Shown: piece by piece, positions 23,039 to 25,626 of the stretch
Numbering within the stretch: position 1 is the stretch's first letter
How the letters are laid out: each line of letters opens with the position of its first letter
Assembly: GCF_000485595.1 (NCBI RefSeq)
Contig: NW_014577874.1
Coordinates: forward strand, 61,766-89,466
Origin: Priapulus caudatus
Taxonomy: Eukaryota > Priapulida > Priapulimorpha > Priapulimorphida > Priapulidae
Direction: 5' to 3'
Length of the DNA: 27,701 nt
Made by a program: the position numbers and the translations under genes
The notes under the pieces: model-generated
What the model was told of the DNA's origin: nothing
The model's input: only the letters and a program-made list of their open reading frames with translations
The model's database searches: none

Positions 23039-25588
23039 TATATGCAATCCTTGTGAGAAGTTTGTCCTTGGGATCATCTAGCCGTGATCTGAATAGATCT
23101 GTCATTGATTGCAGTAATTGCTGCTGCCTCCACTCCTACTGTGTGCGTCTTCTTCAGCTGTCCCTGGGTAGCTGTCCCTGGGTAGCTGTCCGGAGCGTAG
23201 GCGCCCGACTATAACCTGGGTAGCTGTCCGGAGCGTAGGCGCCCGACTATAACCTGGGTAGCTGTGCAAGCATAGGCGCCCGACTATAACCTGGGTAGCT
23301 GTCCGGAGCGTAGGCGCCTGACTATGGCCTGTAGCACCTGTACTCGTCGATGCAACGCCGCTATCGTCCTATCTGCCTCCTCCTCCCTCTCCCTCCCCTT
23401 CTCCTCTCTCCCCCTCGCCCTCTCCTCTCTCATCCTCGCCTCCTCCTCCCTCTCCCTCGTCCTGCGGAGCTCCTCTCTGCACGCCGCTCCCTCCTCAGTG
23501 GCGCCATCTAGCTGCAACTGCAACGTCACGATCATGGCCGTTTGCTCGCGACGACTATAGGTGGCGTTGGCGAGCCGCGCCTCCAATCCCTCGACGCGCG
23601 CGGCGAGCGTCTGCCGAACGTCGGTGGCGCCATCTAGCTCTCGCTCACACTGCGCGATCTGTTGTCGCTGCGTGCCGGTGGCGCCCTCACGCGTCAGCAG
23701 CAGCTCGGTGCGAGCGGCGTCGAGCGTCGTGCGAGCAAACGCGGTGGCGCCCTCTGCCTGCGCAAGCCGCTGCGTCAGCGCGGAGATCTCGAGGTTTTGA
23801 AGTTCGATCATCGTCTCACAGTCGCTCAGCGCGTATCGAAGATCCTCCGCCTCCGATGCAACACCATCGCACGCTGCGTCATCCTGCAGCATGTCACCAG
23901 CAGGGGGCGCTACGCCACCATCAGTGTAGTTCCGAGATGGGTCACCAGTAGGGGGCGCTTTGCTGTCAATGCCTGAAGGTACCTCCTCGCCAGACGCATT
24001 GGAGGCGCCATCTAGTAGCAGATCGTTCTCATCAGAGGCGCCACCTAACAGCAGCAGACTCTCGTTGGAGACACCACGTAGCAGCTGGCTGTTATCAGAG
24101 GCGCCACCTGGTAGCCAGCTCTCGTCAGAGGCGCCACCTAGCAGCAGTAGGCTCTCATCGGAGGCGCCACCTAGCAGTTGGCGGCAGTAGAGTTCTTCTG
24201 GCGTCACGGGTCGCACTGAAAAAGTGTGGAAGTAGCTGACCGTCCAGCTTACCTCCCCCCACCCTATGTGTGAGCAGAAGAGGAGGAGGAAAGAGGAAGA
24301 GGAGGAGGAGGAGGAGGAGGAAGAAAAGGAGGACGAGGGAGGAGGAAGCGTACATACAGTACTTACATTCACAGTGTGGGTAGTTCCAGGTTCCCTCCAT
24401 ATGCCCCGTGTGAGAGCAGAGGAGGAGGAGGAGGAGGAGGAGGAGGAGGAGGAGGAGGAGAAAGACGAGGGAGGAGCACGAGCGTAGTGTACTTACATTC
24501 ACAGTGTGGGTAGTTCCAGGTTCCCTCCCTATGCCCCGTGTGAGAGCAGAGGAGGATGAGGAGAAGGAGGAGGAGAAGGAGGAGGAGAAGGACGAGGGAG
24601 GAGCACGAGCGTAGTGTACTTACATTCACAGTGTGGGTAGTTCCAGGTTCCCTCCCTATGCTCCGTGTGAAAGCAGAGGAGGAGGAGGAGAACGAGGAGG
24701 AGAAGGAGGAGGAGAAGGACGAGGGAGGAGCACGAGCGTAGTGTACTTACATTCACAGTGTGGGTAGTTCCAGGTTCCCTCGCGGCAGCGGTCGCACGCG
24801 CGGTCGGTGAACACGCCACTGCACTTACACTGTCCGCTCACCTCATCACAGATCTCATCCAGGGAGCCGTACTGCGAGCAGTTACACGCTGAAAACATTC
24901 GATGCATCATCAATAATCATAATTAATCATCCTCATTATTGTTAATCAGTATTAATAAGTATTACTGAGTATTATTGATCAGCCATAAGTACATACGTAT
25001 TATTGAGTAACTCAATATAATTCGTATATAATTAATAATTAATATTCTTAGTTAATTAATTAATTAAGAGCATTATTTGCCCTTAATTGCATGCTGCAAG
25101 GCACGACTAACGACAAGGGGGATGGTGGCACCGCCCTGATGAAAGCCGTACTGGCACACCAGATAAACGCAGCAAACAGTAAGATGTATAATTTATAGTT
25201 AACTTAGTATCCATAACCGATAATATTATCAATCGTTCACGAGTATTGATACGTATAACTAATCAAAGCCTTCTATCAACCGGCGCCCTCTATACTCGAA
25301 ACTCACGCGTGCAGTGCGGGAAATCAAAGAATCCCTGGGCGCAGCGGTCACAGGTGGCGCCGCCGTAGTTGTAGCGGCAGGGGCATTGTCCTTGTTCAGG
25401 GTAGCAGACCGCGTCGATGGTGCCGTTGGCGTAGCAGTCGCACGGGTAGCAGTGTGGTGGCGCGTAGTAACCATATGCACACTCATCACAGTTCACACCG
25501 GCAAAGTTGTCGCGACACTCACACTGACCCGTCACGTCGGAACATGCGCCCGTGGACACGCGCGGGTCGCAGCGACAACCTGCAAGAT

Positions 25589-25626
<38 letters not shown>

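Noticed and set aside
24266-24741. Glu-rich and Leu/Pro/Ser-rich ORFs
   Set aside because: Readings of GGA tracts between the copies of the LE5 exon edge.
24751-24913. Retention of the intron after LE5 as a deliberate short isoform (tail [13 protein letters not shown]...)
   Set aside because: The frame stops after about 30 low-complexity residues from the GGA repeat. Possible as a LaNt-like event, but nothing in the sequence favours it over normal splicing.
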